Positions 54,500 through 64,000 of a DNA stretch of 64,000 bases are shown here, piece by piece. How positions within the stretch are numbered: position 1 is the first letter of the stretch; every line of letters begins with the position of its first letter. Source of the stretch: Siniperca chuatsi (taxonomy: Eukaryota; Chordata; Actinopteri; Centrarchiformes; Sinipercidae); contig NC_058042.1 in assembly GCF_020085105.1 (NCBI RefSeq), forward strand, positions 9,623,501 to 9,687,500, written 5' to 3'. Position numbers and translations under genes: made by a program. A model generated the notes under the pieces. That model worked only from the letters and a program-made list of their open reading frames with translations, made no database searches and was not told where the DNA came from.

Positions 54500-55178
54500 G
54501 TATCGCGAGAGCAGGGGAAGAAAGGAAAAAACAGTTTTGGGGAAAGTTGAGCAGAGCAGGGATGAGGAACGAGCTCTGCTGTGAGGGAGAGACACAGTGA
54601 GTTTTGCCATTCTCATCCTCTGGAATCCATCAGCTCCTCTAACTTATCTGTGCAAAGTCAACACACAACTGGATGCGCACGAGCAGACTCCAGAAGTTAC
54701 AATGCGCATCTATTTATAGCAGCTCAGCGAAAGGTTTGAGTGACTTTTCTTCTTCTACGCAGTTTTCTTCTAAACGTTTATTCAGCAATACCTGCAAGTA
54801 AAAGTGAAGCAGTCCTCTGTCGGGTCTGAGGCGAATCTCCTGTTCGGGAGACAAGGTAAAGTAACGACTCACTCCTGCGCAATTTTGCACATTATCATTT
54901 TTACACTGCATGCTTTTGCGACTCTGAGCAGAATGATTTTCTAACATATTAATAGCAGAAGTCATATCACACCAGCTACTTCTCCGAGTGCAGCAGAGTT
55001 GTTTTTCTTTTGTGCGCAGCATCTCCTGCACTCTCCTCTGCGTCTTTTCCAAATGTTTTTTTTTATATATATTGTTTTGCAGCTTTGACTCCAGACTACA
55101 GAGGTCGACGGGGCTGGGAAACTAGTTAAGGAGACTTTTATTCTACCGAGCACTGGAGTTGTAGTCTTGAGAGTGGAT
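54500..55178 (+). promoter_or_regulatory. fbn1: fbn1 promoter and 5' UTR (putative)
   Basis: The sequence upstream of the fbn1 ATG. A TATA-like TATTTATA lies at 54711-54718. Short upstream ATGs occur before the main start, for example near 54931. No splice is evident between this region and the first coding exon, but a noncoding first exon further upstream cannot be excluded. Confidence 0.35.
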
Positions 55179-55705
55179 ATGCCGGACAGTAAGTGTGGAG
55201 GACGGCTGCTGCAGTTGGCCGTGGCTCTGGTGGCTTTGCTGTCGCTCTGTGCCGAGCTTGGAGACGCTGCAGAGGTGGTGGACACCGGGGACAGCGAGCT
55301 GATGACCAAGCAGACCGACTCCAGAGCCAGCAGGGCCAAGAGGAGGGGAGGGACGGACGTCCTAAGAGGGTAATGTGACCATGATAATCCTCATTAGTCC
55401 AATTTGTGAACAATTTCCACCCCCAACTTTTAATTTTAATCTTTCTGTGTTTCATTTTTTTTGGCTCGGAGCAGGTGTCTGTTCCTCTAATGTATAGCAT
55501 TAGTCCTTCATGATCACTGAAGGTCAGAAAACACTTGTGTGTGTTTTTTTAATAAGGCAGACTGAGACCCACGAGTGACATTGTCTGTGATGGGAATTTT
55601 GGAGCAAAGTTTAGTAATTAAATACTGGCATGAATATCACATTCCTGCTGACTGCAATAATAAATTACATCCAAACAAAGGAGGCCATTGGTCGTGTGTG
55701 GTTGT

Positions 55706-55760
<55 letters not shown>

Positions 55761-57517
55761 TAACAGCCTAATCCTCTTTCTGGCCAAAAACACCACACCC
55801 CAGTTGTGGATAAATCACATCTGCAGCTGTACACAGTGGGTCACTGCTGGAGAGGTTTTGTGTGTGTGCATGTGAATAAGAGAGAGAGAGAGAGAAAAAA
55901 AAGAAAGACAGTCAGAAGGAAAGCAAGAAAGAAAAGAAAAGAAAAGAAAGAACATCTGTGTCCAGTGATGACAGCAAACAGCTGATGAAGGTCACACAGT
56001 AGACAGCTCAATGAGCTTTCTCCGCTGGCATTTTTATTTGACATGCACAGATCCAACAGGCTTCGTTATTCACCTTATGGATATGTCTGGAGTTACACTG
56101 TACAGTAAATACACTGACCCCTGGGTCAATACATGACCAGCAGGTGATTACAATTTCACATTCATGTAGGCCTGTCGCAGACCAGTAGGTGGCACCTCCA
56201 TGTCAGATCCCTGCTGAAGTGTCTTTGAGCAATGTGCCAGTATTCCTGCTGCGTCTGATGAAGTGTTCTGCAAAGGGGGTCAAGAAACAGGAGATTTGTT
56301 CCTACAGTATGTGGACCAGTAATCACTGAGCTTCCATCAGCAGAGAGATACCAAGTGTGATGTTGTATGTTGTACAGACTGTAAAGTCCTCCAAGACAAA
56401 TCTGTGATTATGGTCTATATAAATAAAATGGACTTGACTTGAGAGTGATCTGGACTGTGTAACATGGATTATTGACCTTCTGATGCTGCGTCTTCCACAG
56501 ACCAAATGTGTGTGGCTCAAGGAACAACGCCTACTGCTGCCCAGGCTGGAAGACTCTGACTGGAGGAAACCAGTGCATTGTTCGTGAGTATCACCTACAT
56601 TATTCCACTACCGAACTTTGAGCTCTTCATCACCATCACCAGCAGTGGTTTTCAGAGACCAGCACCCTGCTGTTTTTATTGAAACCATCCAGTCACAGTA
56701 TTTTACATCTGGGATACAAAGTGAATGCATGTTATATTACCTGAAATTAAATACGATTCCTACAAATTCTTTTCTTAAAGAATCCAACAGAAATGTGACT
56801 CCTGCAGACCAGGATTGAATATTCATTGATTTGCAGCACATCAGAAATTAATTCATCCTCTTAATTGAACAGTATCTAATCGATAGCAGGAATATAATGC
56901 GCTATTATTGTGAGTATATAACTTTCCTGTACTTTACTTGATTTATTGTACTTGTTCAGTAAGTCTGTCATATGAAACCTATAGGTCACACCAGCAAGGG
57001 ACTGCAGTTTTCAGATAATGAATAAACATTAATAATGCTGACAGCCAAAACTTTCAGAAGTTTTGTTGCTTTCAGATAGGTCAGAGTTTGAACAGGTGAA
57101 AAAGTAAGCTAACACATTTGGTCCATATGTTCAAAGCTACATTACAGTTCCAATAATTATTAAAATATTGTAATAATAATAACTCCAAAAACCTCAGTAT
57201 ATACTTATACAATAATGCAAACATTATCTAATGCAAAATGTTAAAAACTAGTAGATGCTTTCCAGATTCTTTCTTGATTTATCTTATGTTCTCTGTCACA
57301 CCTGTCTTTTCTATACAGGTGTGCAAAAACTATTTTTATATTTTGGTGCCTGATATTTGTCCATTTGCCTAATCAATGAGGCCCATTTATGGGACATTTG
57401 TATTCAGGTACAAACCAAATATTGCCATTGCCATAATTGGTCATTCATTTTGGTCCATTTACTCAGGTATTCTGGCAGTGGTTTCTTATTCTGGTTTCTT
57501 TTGTCTTCATAGTTACT

Positions 57518-57556
<39 letters not shown>

Positions 57557-60131
57557 CTGTCCCCCTCAGTAGACAGGAAGGTCTGAGAGGCTGTAGAGTT
57601 GTGTGATTGCAGTCTGGCTGGTCAGCTGGCCGGATGCCTGTCGCGGCTCTAATGACATTGTTTAGCAGTGGGGTTCAGGGAACAGGGGTCAGTGGCTGGA
57701 CTCTACCTGATGGGAGCTGGGGGCAGGGGACCATGCCAGCAACAGTCTGTGGGAAAGAGAACAACTGAGCGAAAAACAGGCAGCACCAACTGAAAACACA
57801 CACTGGTACACATTTATGGCAACAAAACTCAAAGAAGAAAATAGCTCGGCGCCGTTGCCAAGCGGGCTTCTATAACTTAACCATGATGAATGTTAAATGG
57901 AAGATTTGGCCATGTTTGGACTGTGGTCTGTTTGAGTTTGTAAAATAATATAGATGAGAGTTCAGTATGAGGTTTAGATCATGGCCTAAGTTGCACCAAG
58001 TGAAATTCTAACCTGAAATTCAAGCAGATACGTAACATAAATTTTCTCTCACGCACAATCAAGACAAATCATGGCACCATAATGTGAGCACTGGACTGTT
58101 ATTTTCTCTTGCACCTGACAGAGGACATTTTTATGTTGTTTGACTGAGTGTCATGTTCCTCTTTGCAGCAATCTGCCGGAGTTCCTGTGGAGATGGATTC
58201 TGCTCCAGACCCAACATGTGCACCTGCCCCAACGGCCAGATCGCCCCATCCTGTGGATCCAAATCAGGTCGTTAAACAGCACCTCCTCTTTCCCAAGGAG
58301 TGAACTTGATGCTCGCTATCATCAGCTTGATGGTTTTTATTATATAGTGTGCATAGATTGGGGGGGGGTGTGTTAACTGGTACTTGTCCAACAGATAAAC
58401 ATGTTAATGGTATGAGTTATGTAAATAGGAGTATATTTTGAAACTTAAGTGTTTTTTGGAAAGCACAGCCTAGACCACACCCCTGTCTTTGCATTTTTTA
58501 AATAAAGGAGCTGTAATCTTAAGAAAAACATTCACCATGCAGTAACAATAATGACAAGCTGTGACAGATGATAGATGACAGAAAATATTTTTTCCTCTGT
58601 AGGATATAAATGAAAGAGATTGTAATTGGCTCAGATTTTTTGAGTTCAGAACACACTGTGCCGTTTGCTCCTCATCATGAGTAATGAGCCCTAACTAGCA
58701 TGGTACAAAAATATGAGATACTAAGCCAAACAACCTCCTGAACACATCCCTTGAAACTGCCCCAAGCAATTGATATATGTTGCAATCACGTTCTTGCAAA
58801 TAGCGGTCAATCTCGTGGGTTGTTGTGTGTGTGTGTGTGAGTCCACTGGGTGTGTGTATGTTTTGGAAGACGTCCACAATCAGCATCTCTTACATGTTGC
58901 TCTGTTGCAGCTCACAGTCCTTCAACCCAATGCGCTCATCTGTTTGCACACCATAAATTTCTAGGAAATTATATCAGAGCATGACTTTCGAGAAACATGG
59001 TTCAGAGTGCATATTGTTAATGTTGTAATTCTAATCTGCAGTGTATGTTTGTGTACTCTGAATTTAACTCCAACATTGCTCTGTGTTTGTATTGTTCTGC
59101 CCACAGTCCAGCACTGTAATATTCGGTGTATGAATGGGGGATCATGTGCTGAGGACCACTGCCTGTGTCAGAAAGGCTATGTGGGAAACCACTGTGGTCA
59201 ACGTAAGGATCATCCTGAAAATACCACTGTGACACACTTCACATTATCAGCATATTTTAACATCATTTAAGACAAAGATATGCTATATAACCTCTATTTC
59301 TATTTGTGCTAATTAGCAAATGTTAGCATACTAACACGCTAAAAACTAAGATGGTGAGCATGGTAAACATTAGACGTGCTAAACATCAGCATGTTAACAT
59401 TAATTATTATTGTGAGCATTGCCATGCTAGCGTTAGCATTTAGCTGAAAGCCCTGCTGTGCCCAAGTAACCAAGTTACTTGCTGAGATGTGATCATGGCA
59501 ACATTTCTAAGAAGAAGTGCGACGGGGCAAGAAACATGACCAATCCGATCGTCAGATATCCAAAACGCCCCAGGTTAGTCAAACTTATTTGGAAGAGAAA
59601 ACAAAGGCGAACTGGAAAATTATTAATCAAAGTAACCAAAGTAACCGTGCATACTTACTATAGTTGTGTGTGCGCTGTGTTCCTGTGTAATGAAGGATCA
59701 TTGCCAGCATTTCGGGTGTGCTCACATTTGGTTTAACCTCCAAATAAAGTGGTTTAGATAATGTGCCTAAACTGTTAGCGTGTGTGTGGCACTGGCTGGT
59801 CGGATTGGTGGCTGCTCGTTTCGTGCCCCATCTGACTTCTTTTTAGCGATGTCATCGTGTTTCCAGATCACTGCAATTGCTTTAGTGACTACAGTGTTAT
59901 CATAACCAATATAAATGATGGCCACTACTACAAACATAATACCCAAGTTGTATAAACCAGAAATATCCTGAATTCTTTGTTTTCTTTCTTTCAGTGTTGC
60001 GTCATTGTTTGTTTTTCCTCTCTTTTCCTCTCCAGCGGTTTGTGAAAATGGCTGTCTTAATGGAGGAAGGTGTGTGGCTCCCAACAGATGTGTGTGTACC
60101 TACGGCTTCACCGGGGCTCAGTGTGAGAGAG
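55179..60131 (+). CDS. fbn1: Fibrillin-1, N-terminal part (runs off the right edge)
   Basis: Secreted glycoprotein of extracellular 10-nm microfibrils that also controls TGF-beta/BMP availability. Five coding exons: 55179-55369, 56501-56583, 58169-58267, 59107-59202 and 60036-60131. All phases agree, giving 188 residues so far. Contents: a hydrophobic signal peptide (about residues 8-30), an N-terminal propeptide ending in the furin-type site RAKRR (52-56), the fibrillin unique N-terminal domain ([18 protein letters not shown]), and three EGF-like modules with intact cysteines, one per exon. The choice of FBN1 over FBN2 rests on [27 protein letters not shown] and [13 protein letters not shown]. 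The next expected exon (first hybrid/TB-like region) is not found before 64000. The ATG at 55179 is the first in frame and precedes the signal peptide directly. Confidence 0.95.
55709..55758. repeat. GA microsatellite in fbn1 intron 1
   Basis: About 24 uninterrupted AG units. Confidence 0.95.
56375..56442 (+). repeat. Retroelement 3' tail in fbn1 intron 1
   Basis: GACTGTAAAGTCCTCCAAGA, then TGTGATTATGGTCTATATAA, then ATAAAATGGACTTGACTTGA: this matches the common teleost non-LTR element tail ending in short GAATT/GACTT-type tandem units. No upstream body is recognised. Confidence 0.6.
56584..58168 (+). other. fbn1 intron 2
   Basis: A 1.6-kb intron with a CT microsatellite (57523-57554). Otherwise no recognised feature. 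Confidence 0.6.
59306..59465 (+). repeat. TCATCTAGCGCC-family repeat, 3' fragment (copy 3)
   Basis: GTGCTAATTAGCAAATGTTA, GCATACTAACACGCTAAAAA, CTAAACATCAGCATGTTAAC and GCGTTAGCATTTAGCTGAAA correspond to the last third of the copy at 46735. It lies in fbn1 intron 4. Confidence 0.7.
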
Positions 60132-61392
60132 GTACAGTAATGAGCGCCACACTGCAGTACTCAGCATTTCTCTTCACTCATCTTACATCACACTGTCTCT
60201 GTGCTCTACATTCACTACTCACTACTGCTGAAGTAGTTTTCAAAGCCACATGTGCTGCTTTTGTGAAAACGTGACTCGATGTTGAAGGGCGGTTGTTTTT
60301 TGTGACTGAAGACGATTCCTGCTTAGTCATGCCTACGGCTCTAGGAATGTGGTTTGTTGTGGAGCATTTGCATGTCAAGCTTGAGTTCAGAAATGACCAT
60401 TATTTTCCACATCTGCTCTCAAACGACGCTCTGGGGAATGTAATATCTTTCTAAATGTGTGCTGTTTGTTAACTGAAGACCTCCCAACCTCCTGTGGTTG
60501 CTCTCTGGCACATGTGAGCAAAGGCTCCAAAGTATACAAGCACACGCAAACCGAGGGCGGCTTGCGCTGTTTGTGAGTGAAACGTGCGCGTATGCAGGTG
60601 TGTGTGTGTGTTTTGTGTATGTGTTGGGGGTCTGTGGTGGTGATGACCTGTAGAGGTCAAAGTGGTGACCTTGTAAAGCTAATATTTGGATTGGCAGCAG
60701 AGCTCCTAATTAGTAACGTCCCTTTTCACAAGGCAATGCTTCAGAGGCCTGTCAGTTAGGTCTGGATTAGGATTTGTCCTTTGGTTTACTTTAGTATTTT
60801 CTTCAACCCCGCAACTAATAAGACACTATCTGGTTGCCTGGTGGGTTAACGCCAGGCCTTATCTGCTGAAGCACACTTCTACATGTTGTAACTTTGATTT
60901 CCACTCTTTCCTGTGGAAGTTTGGGCAAAGGGTTTGTGAGACTGTTGAGGAATTCAAATTAAGCACCTTTTTCAGCACACAGTATCTCCTAGATGTTCAT
61001 ACTTTTCAGGGAACACAAGGAATCTCAGAAACTCTCTGCTGTTGGGTCTTGTGTAATGATTTCTGATGAAGGAATGATGTACGGGCAAAGAATTCGACCA
61101 CATCTGGTTTTAAAACTTTGATTTGCCATGTAAGGTGACAAGCATGCAAACTGGCCACTCACTGTCTGCTGCTTTATGAATGGTGGTTTCTTGCCTGCTA
61201 TGAAACAGGCAGACTTTTTGTTGTGTGTGTGTGTGTTTTTGGGAACAGCTGCTTAGAGACCAACTGTGTCACCATTTGTGTCATTGTGTGTTCATGTTTC
61301 CGTGAAATCCAACATTTAGATATGCCTGCATTGGGGGTGTTATATATATATATTTTATATATACAGTATATAGTATAATATATATTGTATAG

Positions 61393-61697
61393 TGCTTAGA
61401 TGATTGACAGATAATTAATCAACAAAGCGTTTCCTGGTTTGTCATTTATTTATACTCTCTGGTTCTAGCTTCTCAAAGGTGAGGATGTGCTGCTTTTTCT
61501 TTTTTGTATTTTTAATTGAATATCCTTGGGTTTTGGACTCACAAAACAAGCTATTTGAAGATGTCATGTTAGGCTCTGGGGCTTTGTGATGGGCATTATT
61601 GACGATTTTGTCACATTTTATTGACTCATTAATCAAAACAGTTATCAACAGAATGATCAATAATAAAAATAATAAGTATTTGCAGCCCTGTATCAGT
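61393..61697 (-). repeat. GATTAATC-family dispersed repeat, copy 5
   Basis: GATTGACAGATAATTAATCA, GGTTCTAGCTTCTCAAAGGT and AAACAAGCTATTTGAAGATG, ending AATAAGTATTTGCAGCCCTG, in the same orientation as copies 2-4. Confidence 0.7.
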
Positions 61698-63191
61698 TAT
61701 TTAGTCCTTCATCTTGCATTTGATTACACCAAGAGAGGTAGAGAAAGTAGGCCAACGGATACAGTGGTGTTTTGGGTTAAGTTACTTTCACTGGAATTTC
61801 CTTGGCTAGGATCCATCACCTCCCAAGGGAAAGCCATTGTGCTCTCACACAAACACAAGCACATGCATTAAGTACATGTGTACACACATCCATGCGCACA
61901 TGCACAACCCCACACTGTTTTTAATGCAATTTACAGAACCGTTCCCCATTATGGCTTGATCTTATCACATTAGCAAGAACACGAGGTTTTCCACAAACAC
62001 GTGATCTTACCAGGGGATAAGTAGCTGTACTCAGGACTCAGAGGTTTTCTTGGATGTGGAAAGATCCTGGTGCTATCAGGGCTCAACATGAACACATCAC
62101 TACTGCAGAGCTGTGTGACTTTGAGCTGTATGCTGCCAAAGTGACTGGTGAGCTGCTGATCAGTGGTCCCACCACCAGGCACAGCTGACAGCAGTGAAAA
62201 TGCAGCCTGGTACATCAACGTGTTCTTTGTTGGTTACAAATGTGATTTAGGTTGGAATGTGGGATTGGTGAGATCCAGCCACACTGCTGCTGATCGCAGG
62301 CAAGACTTTTTGCTCCTGCTGCAAAGTCATTTCGCTACGCAGCAATCAAGTCAAGCTTTTGGTGTGACGCCGTTCACTTGAGATGGTGGTGAAAGACTGG
62401 CCTGAAACGTGGAAACACGTGAGTTACACAGTCAATAAGTCAGCAGCTAGAGCACAACAGGGAAGTCGGTCAGTCAGCTGAGGCACTCTCTTGTCTCTTA
62501 ATGCCCTAATGACTTTCCCCTATCAGGCTCTGTTTTAGCCCAATGCAAACCTCAGTAGATAGATAACCTGTGTGTGTGTCTGTGTGTGTTTGAGTGTGTG
62601 CTCAACTTGCTAGTCCTGGGAGGATGGAGAAATCTGCTGACGGGATAATAGGGAAGACCCCACCCAGATATAAGACCCTGAAACACACACAAACATACAC
62701 ATAGACGGATGCATGCGCACAAATTACGCATATGTTAAGGCCTCTAAGGATGCTGCAAGCACCGTCTGGAAGGGGCAGATTAAGGAAGGGTGGATGTGGA
62801 AAAGGTGGATTTGTGTGTGTGTGTTTGTGTGTGTGTGTACAAACATTTTGGAGTTAATCCAGGAAACTCTTTTGACCCACTTCCCGGCGGGCTTCCCTCC
62901 TGTTCACACCGAGGCTGTTGTGCATAAACTCACCGGTCATTGAGGAAGCCAACATTTCTATTGTGTTCCAAAAGTAACTGCACCTCTGCACAGACATGAA
63001 ATAGCTTGCTAATGAGAGTCAAAACAAACTACCCGCTACTTTATTAAGATGCAAGTTTACTGAAGCAGCTACGATAATTGACGTGTTTCCAAAAGTAGAG
63101 CAGTAAAGTAAAAACGAGCAAAAACGTTTTGGTCTGTTTTGAGATCATCTCTGGCTAGACTGCGGATGAGGGGTTGGGACATTGGCTGAAA

Positions 63192-63195
<4 letters not shown>

Positions 63196-63227
<32 letters not shown>
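63196..63227. repeat. TG microsatellite
   Basis: About 16 TG units in fbn1 intron 5. Confidence 0.95.
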
Positions 63228-63230
<3 letters not shown>

Positions 63231-63757
63231 AGCGCGTTTGTGTGTGAACACGTACGATTGCTCCCAGATGTACAGGACATGGGTGGATCCCCCAGCTGTA
63301 TGCAGTTCACAGAGAGACAATAAGATGACAGATGAAATGACACCACTTTCACCCTACAGCCGTCTGCCTCTCCCTGTTTACCTCAGCTGACTGTTTAAGT
63401 GCTGCGCTTTGCTTTATTTTCATGCTCAGATCTTTGTGTTTTTAGCGCTTGCTCTCCTCCACTAACAGCTGTAATAAGCAGGTATTATGTCAGATGGATT
63501 ACGAGTGGCAGCCTGACTGTAATAACACATAAACCTTAATCTGATGAAAAGAGAAACTTGAGTTCTTTACACAGTTTGCTGTACTCAGCTTATATGGGCG
63601 CCATGCAAAAACTTTCCATAGCTCCTGTAATTGCTTTTCCTATATACGTTGTATTCCTTTGTTGTAGGTAAGGCACATAATGTAGGCTTTAAGTAGATAC
63701 AGAAGATACCTGGCAACTGGTTGGTTTGTTGTCTCAAAGCTTGAACATTGTTGAAAG

Positions 63758-64000
63758 CAGTGGTGGAAGAAGTATTCTGATCCCTTACTTAATTAAAAGT
63801 AAAAATACAACAATGTTAAAACATTCCAGAGTTCTGCATTTAAAAATACGACAGACTTAAAATTAAGACTTAAAATTTTACTTAAGTATCAGGGAAAGTA
63901 CTTATTTTGCAGAATGGCCCCTTTTGAGAGTTTTATGAATTACTGTTACATTGACTTTTAATGGAATAGTAGTGACATTTTGGGAAACTCAATCATTAGC
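63758..64000 (-). repeat. CAGTGGTGGAA-family element, copy 7 (cut by window edge)
   Basis: A perfect CAGTGGTGGAAGAAGTATTC start, then CCCTTACTTAATTAAAAGTA and AACATTCCAGAGTTCTGCAT. It shows the best-preserved terminal end of the family in this window. The right part merges into other sequence before 64000. Confidence 0.75.

Larger units (their letters stand above)
40411..54500. other. 14-kb intergenic region between shc4 and fbn1
   Basis: I found no plausible exon on either strand. The predicted small proteins are repeat translations or short chance frames. Content: CA/TG runs (41006-41049, 45480-45510, 45660-45715, 45824-45868, 50428-50482), a GA run (49573-49607), a TA run (53275-53299), a GATTAATC-family copy (44027), a TCATCTAGCGCC-family copy (46735), CATTTTGGG-family copies (48085, 50784), a CAGTGGTGGAA copy (51975) and an L2-like LINE fragment (52925). 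In mammals CEP152 lies in this interval. Confidence 0.65.
55370..56500 (+). other. fbn1 intron 1
   Basis: A 1.1-kb intron with a GA microsatellite at 55709-55758, a second purine-rich stretch at 55878-55950 and a retroelement 3' tail at about 56375-56440. Confidence 0.7.
60132..64000 (+). other. fbn1 intron 5 (start; open to the right)
   Basis: Almost 3.9 kb without the next fbn1 exon. It holds a GATTAATC-family repeat (61393-61697), an AT/TA tract (61339-61385), a TG microsatellite (63196-63227), a CAGTGGTGGAA copy (63758 on) and, at the very end, sequence resembling the left end of the CATTTTGGG family (about 63972). Confidence 0.7.

Noticed and set aside
61970-62381. Overlapping small reading frames on both strands in fbn1 intron 5
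   Set aside because: Neither resembles the cysteine-rich fibrillin sequence expected next nor any other family I know.

Overview
The window is nuclear DNA of a ray-finned fish, probably a percomorph. The genes have vertebrate exon-intron structure with short introns. The noncoding part is full of CA/TG and GA microsatellites and of short dispersed repeats typical of teleost genomes. Nothing prokaryotic or viral is apparent.

Four protein-coding genes lie head to tail on the + strand: cops2 (COP9 signalosome subunit 2, 13 coding exons, complete), secisbp2l (SECIS-binding protein 2-like, 18 coding exons, complete but with a one-base frameshift in exon 12), shc4 (Shc-family adaptor, 12 coding exons plus a likely 5' noncoding exon, complete) and fbn1 (fibrillin-1, first five coding exons only; it runs off the right edge). 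From memory, this is the order and relative orientation of human 15q21.1 (COPS2, SECISBP2L, SHC4, FBN1). CEP152 and EID1, which lie within this interval in mammals, were not seen.

Layout: 1-2.35 kb is repeat-rich upstream sequence; 2.5-8.8 kb is cops2; 9.0-about 25.7 kb is secisbp2l with a long 3' UTR; 27.4-40.4 kb is shc4; 40.4-54.5 kb is an intergenic stretch holding only repeats and microsatellites; 54.5-64 kb is the fbn1 promoter and 5' third-of-a-kilobase of coding sequence spread over 5 kb, followed by the start of a long intron. Repeats include several families of short elements with inverted ends, a clean hAT-type MITE with an 8-bp target duplication, a tRNA-derived SINE, an L2-like LINE fragment, two LINE/SINE-type 3' tails, and two large fold-back inverted repeats.

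The four genes do not form a pathway. They act in cullin deneddylation (cops2), selenoprotein mRNA biology (secisbp2l), receptor tyrosine kinase signalling (shc4) and extracellular microfibrils (fbn1); their proximity is conserved synteny. I found no convincing new biological system. The most checkable oddities are the secisbp2l frameshift, a TG repeat abutting an shc4 splice acceptor, the two fold-back repeats inside introns, and the nested transposons in shc4 intron 2.
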